NCBI GenBank assembly: GCA_963664605.1
Contig: OY761536.1
Location: 3,348,001-3,412,000, forward strand
Source of the DNA: JAHOYW01 sp963664605
GTDB taxonomy: Bacteria > Verrucomicrobiota > Lentisphaeria > Victivallales > Victivallaceae
Length of the DNA: 64,000 nucleotides
Reading direction: 5' to 3'
Every line of letters starts with the position of its first letter. Positions within the stretch are counted from its first letter, which is position 1. The notes beneath the pieces are model-generated. The model was not told the DNA's origin. It saw only the letters and a program-made list of their open reading frames with translations, and ran no database searches. A program made the translations under genes and the position numbers. Shown in pieces: positions 26,756 to 36,564 of this stretch.

Positions 26756-27658
26756 TCATAATATCTCAAGATGCCATTCCAAAAGATTTTTGCTCCAGGC
26801 TATACCAAGTGCGGCACTATGGCCAATATGCTCATCGTCACCATGAAAAAACATTATCCAATAACCTGTATCCTGACGCATATCAATAACTGCCGGAGCA
26901 GTCGGACCATTTTTTGCCCAGCGTAATGCAGGAAAATCTAAATACTTAAAATCTTTCCATTCAATTAAATTGTCTGAATAGGCAACCCCAATTCCGCGTC
27001 CTTGACGGCACGGAGAAAAAAATAACACAAATCTGTTATTATCATCTCTGATTATACAAGGGTTTTCAATAGCGCAATGATCCGGTATATCATCATGAGA
27101 AATTACAGGACGGTCAGGGCTCACTTCTTCCCAGTTTTTCATATCGGGAGATTTAATCAAGCCAAGTTTATTTTGAGCCTTATAGAAGCAATAATACTCA
27201 TTCTTATACTGTACCAGATAAGGATCAATCTGGCGGGAGCTTGTAACCCATTTACAAGTACAGCCGCTTTGTACCATGACTTCAGGCTCAGACCAATTCT
27301 CCAGATCAGAACTGAACATCAGCCACAGCCGGGAATCATCATTTCCCCACATCTCTCCATGATTTATGGGATAACTCTGTACGCACATGCACCATTGCCT
27401 GCCAACCCGAATTATGTTGCCAGGACTTGAAAAGTTTAAAGATGAGGTCGTCAGACGTTTTGTCTGCCAGTCAATCAGATTTTCACTTGTACTCATTTCA
27501 AGATACAAACACCTGTTTTCATTATTCTCCTCAACGCTAGTGTGAAAACACCTGAATATCCCATCTCGATAAATAATTGCCGGATCCCTCAGAAATACAT
27601 CAGGGCGTCTGTCCAAAACAGGATTTTTTATTTTTGTAAAATCAAATTTCATATGCAT
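26756..27658 (-). CDS. GH43-like five-bladed propeller glycosidase
   Basis: 300 aa, cytoplasmic. Motifs of the GH43/GH32/GH130-type propeller: 'RRPDVFLRDPAIIYRDGIFRCFHT' (N-terminal Asp base position), 'MSTSENLIDWQTK', 'RQIDPYLVQYKNEYYCFYKA', 'CAIENPCIIRDDNNRFVLFFSP' (Glu in 'IENP') and 'GVAYSDNLIEWKDF'. The start ATG at 27658 lies inside the 3' end of the previous gene (17-bp overlap); a second ATG at 27652 is also possible. It probably trims side chains from imported oligosaccharides. Linkage cannot be read from the sequence. Confidence 0.82.
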   Translation of the reverse strand: MHMKFDFTKIKNPVLDRRPDVFLRDPAIIYRDGIFRCFHTSVEENNENRCLYLEMSTSENLIDWQTKRLTTSSLNFSSPGNIIRVGRQWCMCVQSYPINHGEMWGNDDSRLWLMFSSDLENWSEPEVMVQSGCTCKWVTSSRQIDPYLVQYKNEYYCFYKAQNKLGLIKSPDMKNWEEVSPDRPVISHDDIPDHCAIENPCIIRDDNNRFVLFFSPCRQGRGIGVAYSDNLIEWKDFKYLDFPALRWAKNGPTAPAVIDMRQDTGYWIMFFHGDDEHIGHSAALGIAWSKNLLEWHLEIL

Positions 27659-29816
27659 CCAGACTATTTAATCTTATTTCAATTTCATCCATTCCCGGCA
27701 AATTCAGATAAACATCGCGTTTTTCATAGTTGATATTAACTACTTTGCATGCAGTTATTCTTCCTTTTTTCATAGCAGCTGAGGCCTTGAGCCCATCGGG
27801 AGTTGTAAGATTTTCAAAAGACAAGTCAGTCCAATTATCCGGCAAGTTCATAAGTACGGATAAGCGTTTGCCTTTACGACTCATCAGCAGAGAATTAACC
27901 GCCCAGATATAACATGCATGAGAAGTCATGAATGGACGTTTAAGTAATTCCCCATCATAAAAAACCCGTTCAGGTATTGAACCAAAGCGATCGGTGAATT
28001 TAGCACATTTCTTCAACCTGTTCCAACCTTCAGGGTTCCCCGTCATCCCGTAAATAGCGGCAATCCAGTATTCGGTCCAGGTAAAAACCCTGCCCCGGTA
28101 TCCGGGAACGCCGTGAGAAGCATAGGTATCAAGCTCTTCATCATAAAAAGAGAGAACATCAATAGTCTTCTCCAGAGCTGGATTATCAGGATATAGATTA
28201 AAGATCAATGATCCCCAGTGAGGCCGTCTTCCCCCATCAAAAGACTGCAGCACGCCGTTATCGTCAACATTGCTGTTTACGGCATCAAACAGCATCGCAG
28301 CAACTTCATCCAAGGTATCCTTAAAAGGCTTTCTTTTGAGTGAGCGGCAAGCTTCAAGGTACAAAGTCAATGCTTTTACATAGACGGAAGCTGTCCAGGT
28401 GTCAGTGCCCTTTAAATCATGGTGTGCCTCGTCTATCCCGACACACTCCGTTAGCAATGCTTTGCCATTTTCAATTTTGACTAGCCTTTCTGTTAAGAAA
28501 ACTAAAGATTGTTCAACCAAATCAAATATATCATTAAGAAACTCTATATCTCCTGTTGCCTCATAAACTTGCAGGCTCTGCAAGGCGATTACAGCGTTAT
28601 TGTGAAATTGAAGTACACTTTCTGGATTCAACTCGAAATGAGCACGGTTCGTTGTCCACGCATAGCGGGCTCCGTTACAATTCAATTTTTCAGCAACAGT
28701 TAATGCTTCTTCCAGTTTGTTTTTGTAAAAATATGATATTTTTTTTGCCGCTTCAATTCTGTTGGATCCCAGCCAGGCCATTGACGCAAACCAGCAATCC
28801 CAGAACATGGCATTGTGCCAATTACAGGGAAGAATTCCCATTGGCATAAAACCGCTGTCGCTATCTTGAGTTGCGTCCAATACATAGTTTGAATAGTCAT
28901 AAATATATTCAAGGTCCTTTTCTGGAAGTGTTACAGAAGAAACATTTGTATACTTTCCGGCATATTTTATATGTTCTTCAAATATAACATCATACCCTTC
29001 ATGTATCGTTTTTTTAAACAGGCGTTTGATTTCCGCCCGGTAATCCCGCGAATCATAGCTGTCGATGACAGCAGTATAGCGGGTAATACTTTTACCTTCT
29101 GGAATTACAGGGGAAAAAGCTGTATTAAGATGCCCCAGCTCTTCTTCAAATTCACATCCCGGACAATCCACCCAGGCTGCAGCCATTCCATCATAAACTT
29201 CAGGAGAGTGATATTTATAAGAAAAAGAAAGTCCATTTTCCATTTTTTCATATTCTATTTTTTCAGGATGGACACAGAGTTCGTGCAGGTCGCTGGAATG
29301 CGGAGTATCCAGTCGGAATCCCAGCCTGAAGCCGCTTTCGGGTTCACGCAAAACTTCATAGTGCTCCACCAGCAGATGCTCATGTGTTATAAAGCTGGTC
29401 ACTTTAAGCTCTGCCGGAATGTTCCCGCGTGATTCATTGATTGAGTATGATGAAGTCAAAATTCTTTTTTCAGGGTCGAAAAACTGCTTAGGGCTGCGAA
29501 TACCTAGATTCCGGTCTTTGCCAATAGTCGGCATAGTAGTCACACCTGCCAGAGCAGGCGAAGTTCCGTAAGTGGAAGGGCCGTAATGCCTGTGAGCGTA
29601 TTCATAATCCTTACGGGCAGTTTTGTACCAGCCCGGATTTATTCTAAAAGGCAAAGGCATGGAATAACACATCCAGTCAGGATCATCAGGGAAACCGCCA
29701 AGAGTTAGTAAGACAGCATCCGTGCCATTACTGCTTAACAAAGGATAATAAGGTCTTTCCGGGAAACAAGCCCCGGATTCATCTTTCTCCAGTTTTCCTT
29801 CTTCATATTTAATCAT
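27642..29816 (-). CDS. (alpha/alpha)6-barrel glycoside hydrolase/phosphorylase-like protein
   Basis: 724 aa, no signal peptide. The N-terminal ~280 residues are a beta-sandwich. A six-hairpin helical barrel then carries 'FMPMGILPCNWHNAMFWDCWFASMAWL', 'RAHFELNPESVLQFHNNAVIALQ', 'LLTECVGIDEAHHDLKGTDTWTAS', 'GRVFTWTEYWIAAIYGMTG' and a short C-terminal beta region. The pattern fits the GH65/GH95/GH63 superfamily; the exact family is not certain. Candidate catalytic acids are the Asp in 'FWDCW' and the Glu/Asp in 'CVGIDE'. Spacing of two bases after the epimerase stop and overlap with the GH43-like gene place it in one operon. Confidence 0.78.
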   Translation of the reverse strand: MIKYEEGKLEKDESGACFPERPYYPLLSSNGTDAVLLTLGGFPDDPDWMCYSMPLPFRINPGWYKTARKDYEYAHRHYGPSTYGTSPALAGVTTMPTIGKDRNLGIRSPKQFFDPEKRILTSSYSINESRGNIPAELKVTSFITHEHLLVEHYEVLREPESGFRLGFRLDTPHSSDLHELCVHPEKIEYEKMENGLSFSYKYHSPEVYDGMAAAWVDCPGCEFEEELGHLNTAFSPVIPEGKSITRYTAVIDSYDSRDYRAEIKRLFKKTIHEGYDVIFEEHIKYAGKYTNVSSVTLPEKDLEYIYDYSNYVLDATQDSDSGFMPMGILPCNWHNAMFWDCWFASMAWLGSNRIEAAKKISYFYKNKLEEALTVAEKLNCNGARYAWTTNRAHFELNPESVLQFHNNAVIALQSLQVYEATGDIEFLNDIFDLVEQSLVFLTERLVKIENGKALLTECVGIDEAHHDLKGTDTWTASVYVKALTLYLEACRSLKRKPFKDTLDEVAAMLFDAVNSNVDDNGVLQSFDGGRRPHWGSLIFNLYPDNPALEKTIDVLSFYDEELDTYASHGVPGYRGRVFTWTEYWIAAIYGMTGNPEGWNRLKKCAKFTDRFGSIPERVFYDGELLKRPFMTSHACYIWAVNSLLMSRKGKRLSVLMNLPDNWTDLSFENLTTPDGLKASAAMKKGRITACKVVNINYEKRDVYLNLPGMDEIEIRLNSLDAYEI

Positions 29817-29818
29817 TA

Positions 29819-30772
29819 TTATTCCAGCTCAAGTTGTCCTGATTCTATCATATATTCTATACATTCCGCATAAATGTCCTCTGTTGTATATCGCGGGCGG
29901 TAACCAAGCAGACGTTCCGCTTTTTCGCAGGAAGCCACTACCGATTCCTCAATATGCCCTTTTATACAATTATAAGAAGGATGCTCCTTAAAGTCCTCGA
30001 GCGAACAATAGCTGAGCCTGGGTTCCATCCCGAATATTCCGGCTACGGCATTGCAGCAGCCTTTCATAGTCATAGCGTAAGGCCCGACAGCGCTGAACAC
30101 CTGTCCAATAGAGTCTGCCGGTCTTTTAAGAGCCAACTCAAACACCTGCGCGACATCATCTGCGTGTACGTGGTGCATGGAAACAGCCCCCCTTTCAGGA
30201 AGCCTGACTTCCCCGCCAGTTGCCAGTTTTCGATATATTTCTGTCCCGTCAAGCGCACCTTGAGGATCAATCGGAAGCCAGCGTTTACCGCTGATATGCC
30301 CGGGATGAATGACTGTAGCCGGAAAATTTTCACTACGGTGTAAAGCCATCAGATCTTTTTCAATAGCGGTTTTATTTTTTCCGTATTCACTTAAAGGCTG
30401 GCGCGGATAATATTCCAGGTGAGGAACCCGCAAAGATGGCCCGTATGCCCATATCGAGCCGCAGTTGATAAAATGGCTGATTCTGCCCTTGAAAGCCTGA
30501 ACTATAATATTATTCTGTTCAGGGGTGTATGAAATAAGGTCAATAACTGCGTCAACATCAATCCCCGCGAGGCGTTCAGCCCAGGCGCCGCTGTTTTCCT
30601 CTTCACGCTTATTGCACAATAACCAGTTGACTTTATCCCACCCCATTTCCGGCAGTACATATTTCGGCTTATCTGAACGCGCGGTAACAGTGATCTCAAA
30701 ACCACTCCTGACCAATCGCGGAGTAAGGTAACTCCCAATATGCCCGGTTCCTCCAACTACAAGTACTTTCAT
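29819..30772 (-). CDS. NAD-dependent epimerase/dehydratase (extended SDR)
   Basis: 317 aa. N-terminal Rossmann motif 'VLVVGGTGHIGSYL' binds NAD(P). The SDR catalytic Tyr-x3-Lys is in 'PLSEYGKNKTAIEK', and 'VIHPGHISGKRWLPIDPQG' and 'MHHVHADDVAQVFELAL' fit extended SDRs that act on sugars or nucleotide sugars. It is cytoplasmic. In this saccharolytic operon it probably oxidises or epimerises a monosaccharide released by the glycosidases. The Ser of the usual S-Y-K triad is not clear in the local sequence. Confidence 0.88.
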   Translation of the reverse strand: MKVLVVGGTGHIGSYLTPRLVRSGFEITVTARSDKPKYVLPEMGWDKVNWLLCNKREEENSGAWAERLAGIDVDAVIDLISYTPEQNNIIVQAFKGRISHFINCGSIWAYGPSLRVPHLEYYPRQPLSEYGKNKTAIEKDLMALHRSENFPATVIHPGHISGKRWLPIDPQGALDGTEIYRKLATGGEVRLPERGAVSMHHVHADDVAQVFELALKRPADSIGQVFSAVGPYAMTMKGCCNAVAGIFGMEPRLSYCSLEDFKEHPSYNCIKGHIEESVVASCEKAERLLGYRPRYTTEDIYAECIEYMIESGQLELE

Positions 30773-30797
30773 TAATATTTCCTCTGTTTTTTATATC

Positions 30798-31748
30798 TTA
30801 TGAACCTTCATATGTCAGGCTTATTTCTGTAACTGTACCATGATATATCCAAAAATAAGCATAAGCTGCTCGCGCAGGGCGTTTGAATCGATACTCAACA
30901 TAGCCTTCGTTAGAAATAAACGGACGAGGAAGCGCAACCTGTGAAATTTTCTTCCTGTTTATATCAAGAAAAACTATATGTGGATCTACCCTTTTCTTAA
31001 AATATCCTTTACCACGTATTTTGACAAGGTAACTGCCAGCTTTTTTCAGCGGACAGTGTGTTGTCCAGACGGAAAAACCGGTAAATAAAGCATTTTTCCC
31101 ATCAGGAAGTTTGATTATCCGACCATCAGGGGCATTAAATCCGCTTATCCCTGAATAGTTATATTCTCCAAGTGAAAAAGTCGGATTGATATTTATTATT
31201 TTTTCAGAATTTTCCTCCTTTAATGAAACATCTGAAAGCAGGAGCGCCTTTACTTTTTTCCCCATACTGAATGAAAGACTCATTGCTACGGCTTTCGGAG
31301 GCGCGTAAAAGACAAATTTATGCTCGTGCGGTTTGCCGAATGGTATAGCAAAGAATGGATTACTGCCCCTTACTTGTCCTATGCGCTTACCCTTTTCATC
31401 AAAGAAAAACAGTCGGCAAACCGGGTATAGCTGTCCTCGATATGCGAAGATGATTCCGGCAAGGGTCGGATTTTCCTCAATAGGCTCTGAACCTTCCTGC
31501 GAGGCGGTAAAAGTAAGTATGTATCTTGTATCCGGCGTAACCGCAACCTTCTTAAATACAATACTGCTCTGTGCCTTGAGCACATTCCCTTTGCCATCAG
31601 CTTTTGCGGTAAAAGCCACTTTCGGTTTGCCGATAAAATATTGCGCGGCATCCTGCCTGGCGAAAGAATCTCCAAATATTTCATCACTTCCATTTGCCGC
31701 AAATAAAATGGAGAAGACAGCCAATATTAATATTCCAATTTTGTTCAT
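30798..31748 (-). CDS. Secreted hypothetical protein, probable carbohydrate-binding beta-sandwich
   Basis: 316 aa with a signal peptide (MNKIGILILAVFSILFAANG). The rest appears all-beta, with two halves each opening with an 'F.IN/FGDSFAR'-like segment and ending in an aromatic strand ('KFVFYAPPKAVAMSLSFSMG' and 'YVEYRFKRPARAAYAYFWIYHG'). This suggests two tandem CBM4/9/22-like jelly rolls. No catalytic motif is recognised. It sits between a DUF4838 gene and the epimerase gene, 18 bp and 25 bp away, so it is co-transcribed. A role in binding the polysaccharide outside the cell is inference. Confidence 0.7.
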   Translation of the reverse strand: MNKIGILILAVFSILFAANGSDEIFGDSFARQDAAQYFIGKPKVAFTAKADGKGNVLKAQSSIVFKKVAVTPDTRYILTFTASQEGSEPIEENPTLAGIIFAYRGQLYPVCRLFFFDEKGKRIGQVRGSNPFFAIPFGKPHEHKFVFYAPPKAVAMSLSFSMGKKVKALLLSDVSLKEENSEKIININPTFSLGEYNYSGISGFNAPDGRIIKLPDGKNALFTGFSVWTTHCPLKKAGSYLVKIRGKGYFKKRVDPHIVFLDINRKKISQVALPRPFISNEGYVEYRFKRPARAAYAYFWIYHGTVTEISLTYEGS

Positions 31749-31766
31749 TATATCAGTCCTTTTCTT

Positions 31767-34064
31767 TTAAAATGCTATTATACCGTACTTTCTACAGCCT
31801 TGAACGTTACCATCGGGCGAGTAGAAAGTCTTGAGTTTGCCGTTATCAAAGTTACGGACAACAAGCAGGCCGGGGAATGTCTTACGGTCAGCAGGGTTTA
31901 CTCCTATATCCTTTAGCGGAATTGAAACCAGAGCCTGCCAGCCATTTGGAGTCTTCCCGGCTTCAATAACTTTCCAGTTGGAATTCCATGAGCGGTCAGA
32001 GTTCAGGGAATCATAAGCATTGCCGTTTCCGTCGAAAGCAAAAGTGATTAACTGGCGTTTTCTTGAAAACTGCAATTCAAGGTTATCGCCAAGCGGCCAT
32101 TTTTCATCTTCTGACTTGGGCATAATATTGGGAGACGGATTCTCAGCATTCACCCGGACGAAAAGATTGTCACCGTCCGACAAAAGCCGGACATCAGTTT
32201 TACATGGAGCAGGTTTCAAATATCCCCAATCGAAACAGCGGGGGATTCTGAAATCATCAATCACAAAGGTAGTGTTGGGCTCCCAGCAGGTTGCGTCAAA
32301 CTCGGTGAATTTTTCCTCTTTATCCATAATGGGAACAGATCTGTATGCCAGCTTCTTGATAGTCAAAAACCATTGTGCTTTGAGGCGCTTTATCATAGTA
32401 AGCGAATTAGGATGCTTCGCCTTTTTTTCAGCTTCATCGAGGGCGGCCGCACACTTTTTCATAAGGCCTGAATTGATTATAATTTTAGTAAAATTAGTTG
32501 AACGCTGCTTTTTGCTTTTTGCCACTCCCTCGTCAAAGTATTTATAAAAACGTTTCATAGCTGGCGCGGCTTCACGGAAAGTGCGTTCCAGATAGTAATC
32601 CTCAAGCTTTTGAACATCAAGGCCAGGGTTCCACATCAAGCGGGAATAGATCCATGCTCCGACACTGTTGGCATCCCATTCCGACTTCATGGAATGACCG
32701 CTGAAAGAATGTTTAGAATCAGGTGTGAGCTCACAGAATACGCCGAGACCGTGTAATCTGTAGAGGTCGCGCAAGTCCTGACTAAACTTAAGCTTGAGCG
32801 TACTGTTCCCATGCACCGGCATAAAACCGCTGCCATAAGAGCGGAAATATTCATAAAAGAAAAGGCGGTCCGGAAAACGTTTTGCCCATTCTTCCAGACG
32901 GCGGCGCCATATTGGAGCCTGATTCGGGCTGAGAATAGGGGAATACGGATTAAGACCACCGATAGGAGCAAAAGCGACGTTCAACGACGGATCTATTTCA
33001 CATGCTGGAGGCTCCGCGGCATAGAAATAGCCCATACCGCAAAATGTAGTGTTCGGAAAGGTTTTTTTCAACTCCGCGGCGATTTTGCTTATGAACTTCC
33101 AGTACCGGGTGGAATAGAACTTGGGATCCGCCTGTGGGGTGTCGCTCTTGCGGGCAAGCATCTTACCGTCACCGATATCAATTGGTTTCAGGCATTCGTC
33201 GCACATGCACATGTTCCATGAATCACGGAATCCTAGTGTGATTATGTCTATTGGCTGATCTTTTAACTCCTTCATGCGTTTCTTCAGATTGGCAACTGCA
33301 AGCTTGAGCAGCTCTGGATTAGTAAGGCAAAGCGTCTTTGGCTCACGTTTTCCGCTAAGTTTTGAATATCCATAGAATTCCGGATTAGTCTTAAAATACT
33401 TTGAAGGATGCGCCATCCACCAATAGATGTGTCCGCCGGTGGAAACTATAAAATCATATTCATTCCCCATACTCACGGGACATGCCTGGTCAGCCCAATT
33501 CCCGCGGTTGCGCAAAACCCATTGCGCGGTCGGAAGATCACGCCGTATAGCAACCACATTCCAACCATGATACCTGAACACCGGGTTTTCAATCACAGAA
33601 ATATTTTTCAGGTCAAGGTCTTTAGTTTTGGAGAATACCGTACCGTAATCAACATCCGGACGAGCCCAGATTATATCAGTATTGGTTTCCAGAAGATGCG
33701 CCACCGCATAGGCACTTGAGCGCGGAAGCCTGCCGAAAAGATAGATATCATCGCCTTTGTTCTGAATGGCAAAGCCGTCAAACTTCAGCCTAGCTAATAC
33801 TTTTCCCCATATATTTTCGGCGCTTTTACGTCCAATAATAATATCAGGCTTTCCTTTTACCGGCGTATTTACTATCGGGAGCTTGGCGCCGGTTATCTCT
33901 TTTATCCAATGCTGTAAATCCGCAGCGGAAAATTTTTCCGCACTGTCAGCATCCTTTGCGACAACTATCTGCGCAAGCGGCTTCCCGTCCTTAACTATTT
34001 CAACTGCTGAAATTGAACAGAAAGCAGTGAATACACATAAAATTACAGTAATTAGTTTTGTCAT
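31767..34064 (-). CDS. Secreted DUF4838 protein with C-terminal CBM9-like domain
   Basis: 765 aa with a signal peptide (MTKLITVILCVFTAFCSISA). An N-terminal GH67N-like domain ('EKFSAADLQHWIKEITGAKLPIV', 'SSAYAVAHLLETNTDIIWARP') leads into the DUF4838 barrel ('LGFRDSWNMCMCDECLKP', 'FCGMGYFYAAEPP', 'AWIYSRLMWNPGLDVQKLEDYYLERTF'). The last ~150 residues resemble CBM9 ('LFVRVNAEN', 'GDNLELQFS', 'WQALVSIPLKDIGVNP'). The CMCDEC cysteines are characteristic of this group. It probably acts on extracellular glycan. It is the second of three DUF4838 genes in the block. Confidence 0.82.
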   Translation of the reverse strand: MTKLITVILCVFTAFCSISAVEIVKDGKPLAQIVVAKDADSAEKFSAADLQHWIKEITGAKLPIVNTPVKGKPDIIIGRKSAENIWGKVLARLKFDGFAIQNKGDDIYLFGRLPRSSAYAVAHLLETNTDIIWARPDVDYGTVFSKTKDLDLKNISVIENPVFRYHGWNVVAIRRDLPTAQWVLRNRGNWADQACPVSMGNEYDFIVSTGGHIYWWMAHPSKYFKTNPEFYGYSKLSGKREPKTLCLTNPELLKLAVANLKKRMKELKDQPIDIITLGFRDSWNMCMCDECLKPIDIGDGKMLARKSDTPQADPKFYSTRYWKFISKIAAELKKTFPNTTFCGMGYFYAAEPPACEIDPSLNVAFAPIGGLNPYSPILSPNQAPIWRRRLEEWAKRFPDRLFFYEYFRSYGSGFMPVHGNSTLKLKFSQDLRDLYRLHGLGVFCELTPDSKHSFSGHSMKSEWDANSVGAWIYSRLMWNPGLDVQKLEDYYLERTFREAAPAMKRFYKYFDEGVAKSKKQRSTNFTKIIINSGLMKKCAAALDEAEKKAKHPNSLTMIKRLKAQWFLTIKKLAYRSVPIMDKEEKFTEFDATCWEPNTTFVIDDFRIPRCFDWGYLKPAPCKTDVRLLSDGDNLFVRVNAENPSPNIMPKSEDEKWPLGDNLELQFSRKRQLITFAFDGNGNAYDSLNSDRSWNSNWKVIEAGKTPNGWQALVSIPLKDIGVNPADRKTFPGLLVVRNFDNGKLKTFYSPDGNVQGCRKYGIIAF

Positions 34065-34099
34065 AAAACACCTTTGTTTTTAAGGTTAAAATACAATTT

Positions 34100-36544
34100 T
34101 CATTTTGTATAGAGCGCGCTTGGACGCCATACTCCCATACCGCCGCCGGCATCATAGCCGTGGACAGCCAGTATATTTTCCTGTCCTTGCTTAAGAACTT
34201 TTGTTACATCCATCTCGAAAGATTTATCCCAGAGTTTCGGGTCAGGTTGGGAACCCACTTTTAGCCCATTGAGATAAACATCTCCTGAATCATCAAGCGA
34301 GCCGATCCTAAGGAATATTTTCTTACCGGATGGAAATTCCGGGGCCTTGAATTTCAAACGGTAATAGAAATATCCATCGACTTTTTTATATCCCTGCGCT
34401 TCAATAACTGACCAGCTTGAAACAGGATTCCAGCCGCCTTTGCTGTCGTCATAATCCGCCTTGGCCCATTCAAGCCCTTTGGCATCCAGGTTAAGACAAA
34501 ATTTCCATATTTCCGGTAATGGAAACAGATTGTTTACTTTGCCGGGATTATTATCACCGGCAAATAATTCCTGCCGCCATATTTTATCTTTTGGGCCTTT
34601 CCCTGTTAATGTTTTACGCGTAACTGGTTTCAGCTTGGAAAAATCAGTTTTAAGAAACTGATTAACAGCAATTAATGGAGTCCGGGAAGTTGAATTTATC
34701 AATTCAATATTATTGTTATTCCAAAAATTTTTCAGATTTTCCGCCAGTTTTTTAAACTTCTTTATTGATTCATCGCTACGCAAATTAAGCGCGGCAACAT
34801 AAGCTCGATAAACCTGGGCAAGCTGAAACTGCGTTTCCATAGCAAGTGAAAACAAGCGCAGGCGTTCCTGTTCTTTGGCTTGAGTATTGCGGATTGCGTT
34901 ACGCAAAATCCCCCTCGCCTTCTGAATAGATTTATCAGGAAGCATATAAGCAGTATCTGCCGGGGAACCAAAAATTATTCGTTCCATAGTCATGGCGTTA
35001 CGGGTCATATCCTCAAATATCCCGAGAATATCGTTTCCATATTTTTCTCCATAATAATCAAGGCAGAATTCTTTCAGGTATTCCCGCGGAGTTTTTTTCG
35101 TACTCCAAGTGTATTGAGCCAATACCCAGACAATGGGCCAGGTATATTCAGTACGCTGCATCGCCTCCAGATGATAATGTTTATAACCAAGCTCGGCATA
35201 TCCTTTGGCAGCATCTAGTATCAACAGGGGAGTCGGGCTCCAGGGGAAGTTCAAATAATTATAACAACCAAGTGTAGCGCCAGCTTTTCTGGTATTCTTT
35301 ATCCTGCGCAGGAAAGCTTTTGGGAAAGGATATGAATCCTTATTTTCTGAAGACTTTTCCCAACTGTATACCAGCGGGGTTACGACCATTATATTAGGCT
35401 CGATTTTGATGTCTTCCGGCGGCTGGTCCAAATCCATATAAGGCGAATGGACCGCCATTATTCTTCCCGGCATTTTCTCGTTAAGCCCTCTGGCTATACG
35501 ATTCCAGAAAGTCCATACAAGCCGATCCTTGCTGAATGGTTCTTTTCCCGCTACTTTTTTGCAATTTTCACATTCACATATACCATAGGTATCAGATAAT
35601 CCCATTGGTACGGTAAAATCTTCATCAAGGTCAGCGCTCCGTGAGTTCTTTGTCTTTTCCAGCTTTTGGAAATAAGCAATACAGTTTTCTATTGCCGTGT
35701 TTATGTTCTTTTCATTCGTAAAACATACCTGTCCATGTTCATAACGGCGTTTCTGTACGAAGTTCCCGTCAGTTACCAAAGCAAAGCGTTCAGGCTCTTT
35801 CTTCATTAAGCCATTCTTAACTTTTGTTTTTGTCAGTCCAGTCATAGGCTTTACTGAATGTCCGCTTGCTGTTCCGCACTTGTTAAAATCAAAACCTTTA
35901 GTTGTAATATTTCTTCCAAATTGTGTCCGGTTACGCATAAGAAATAGTTGATATTCATAAATGCGAGCCTGACGATCATGAGCATTGCCGCCAAAATGAT
36001 TTGAAGCAGTTGAAGAAAGGGCCAGAGTGCGTGAAAGAAAAGACGGGGCAAAATGCCGCTTTCCTTCCCTGATTGGAATATTTGCCACTCGTGGAATATC
36101 GGTTCCGATTTCTCCCGGACTTAACCATTTTACTCCGAGGTCAGCAAGATACTGATATACTCCATACAATACCGCGAGGTTTGTATTACCGGTAATAGTT
36201 ACTAGCGGATATGGTTTTGCGCGTTCTTCAATGGTAAAGGCCTGACTGGACTCCTTACCTTTCCATTCTTTTTCCGACCTGATCTTAAAAACAAATCCGC
36301 TATCTCTGGGACCTTTACCGCACCAGGCTGTTTGTATATCAGCTCCGGTCATTTTTCTGATGTGCAACTGCAGTTCTTCTGCCGCAAACTGAGTCGCTTT
36401 TTCATAAACAGAAGGCATATATATTTTGCCTATAGCTTCCCCGTCTTTTATTATACAGATATTGCTTATTTTATTCTTTGCCTGAACTACGCCAGCCTGT
36501 ACCAAGAACATTAATGCAAACACTAAAAAATATTTTGTTTTCAT
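34100..36544 (-). CDS. Secreted DUF4838 protein with C-terminal galactose-binding-like domain
   Basis: 814 aa from the ATG at 36544, which has AGGAAAGGG just upstream and starts the signal peptide 'KTKYFLVFALMFLVQAGVVQA'; the frame is open ten codons further. N-terminal GH67N-like domain ('ATQFAAEELQLHIRKMTGADI', 'AVLYGVYQYLADLGVKWLSPGEIG'), then the DUF4838 barrel ('TYGICECENCKKVAG', 'MAVHSPYMDLDQPP', 'TPREYLKEFCLDYYGEKYG'). The C-terminus is a jelly roll of the beta-galactosidase type ('FLRIGSLDDSGDVYLNGLKVG', 'GQENILAVHGYDAGGGMGVW'). It follows the second pseudopilin gene by 20 bp. Confidence 0.83.
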   Translation of the reverse strand: MKTKYFLVFALMFLVQAGVVQAKNKISNICIIKDGEAIGKIYMPSVYEKATQFAAEELQLHIRKMTGADIQTAWCGKGPRDSGFVFKIRSEKEWKGKESSQAFTIEERAKPYPLVTITGNTNLAVLYGVYQYLADLGVKWLSPGEIGTDIPRVANIPIREGKRHFAPSFLSRTLALSSTASNHFGGNAHDRQARIYEYQLFLMRNRTQFGRNITTKGFDFNKCGTASGHSVKPMTGLTKTKVKNGLMKKEPERFALVTDGNFVQKRRYEHGQVCFTNEKNINTAIENCIAYFQKLEKTKNSRSADLDEDFTVPMGLSDTYGICECENCKKVAGKEPFSKDRLVWTFWNRIARGLNEKMPGRIMAVHSPYMDLDQPPEDIKIEPNIMVVTPLVYSWEKSSENKDSYPFPKAFLRRIKNTRKAGATLGCYNYLNFPWSPTPLLILDAAKGYAELGYKHYHLEAMQRTEYTWPIVWVLAQYTWSTKKTPREYLKEFCLDYYGEKYGNDILGIFEDMTRNAMTMERIIFGSPADTAYMLPDKSIQKARGILRNAIRNTQAKEQERLRLFSLAMETQFQLAQVYRAYVAALNLRSDESIKKFKKLAENLKNFWNNNNIELINSTSRTPLIAVNQFLKTDFSKLKPVTRKTLTGKGPKDKIWRQELFAGDNNPGKVNNLFPLPEIWKFCLNLDAKGLEWAKADYDDSKGGWNPVSSWSVIEAQGYKKVDGYFYYRLKFKAPEFPSGKKIFLRIGSLDDSGDVYLNGLKVGSQPDPKLWDKSFEMDVTKVLKQGQENILAVHGYDAGGGMGVWRPSALYTK

Positions 36545-36564
36545 ATTTTTTCCCTTTCCTATAC

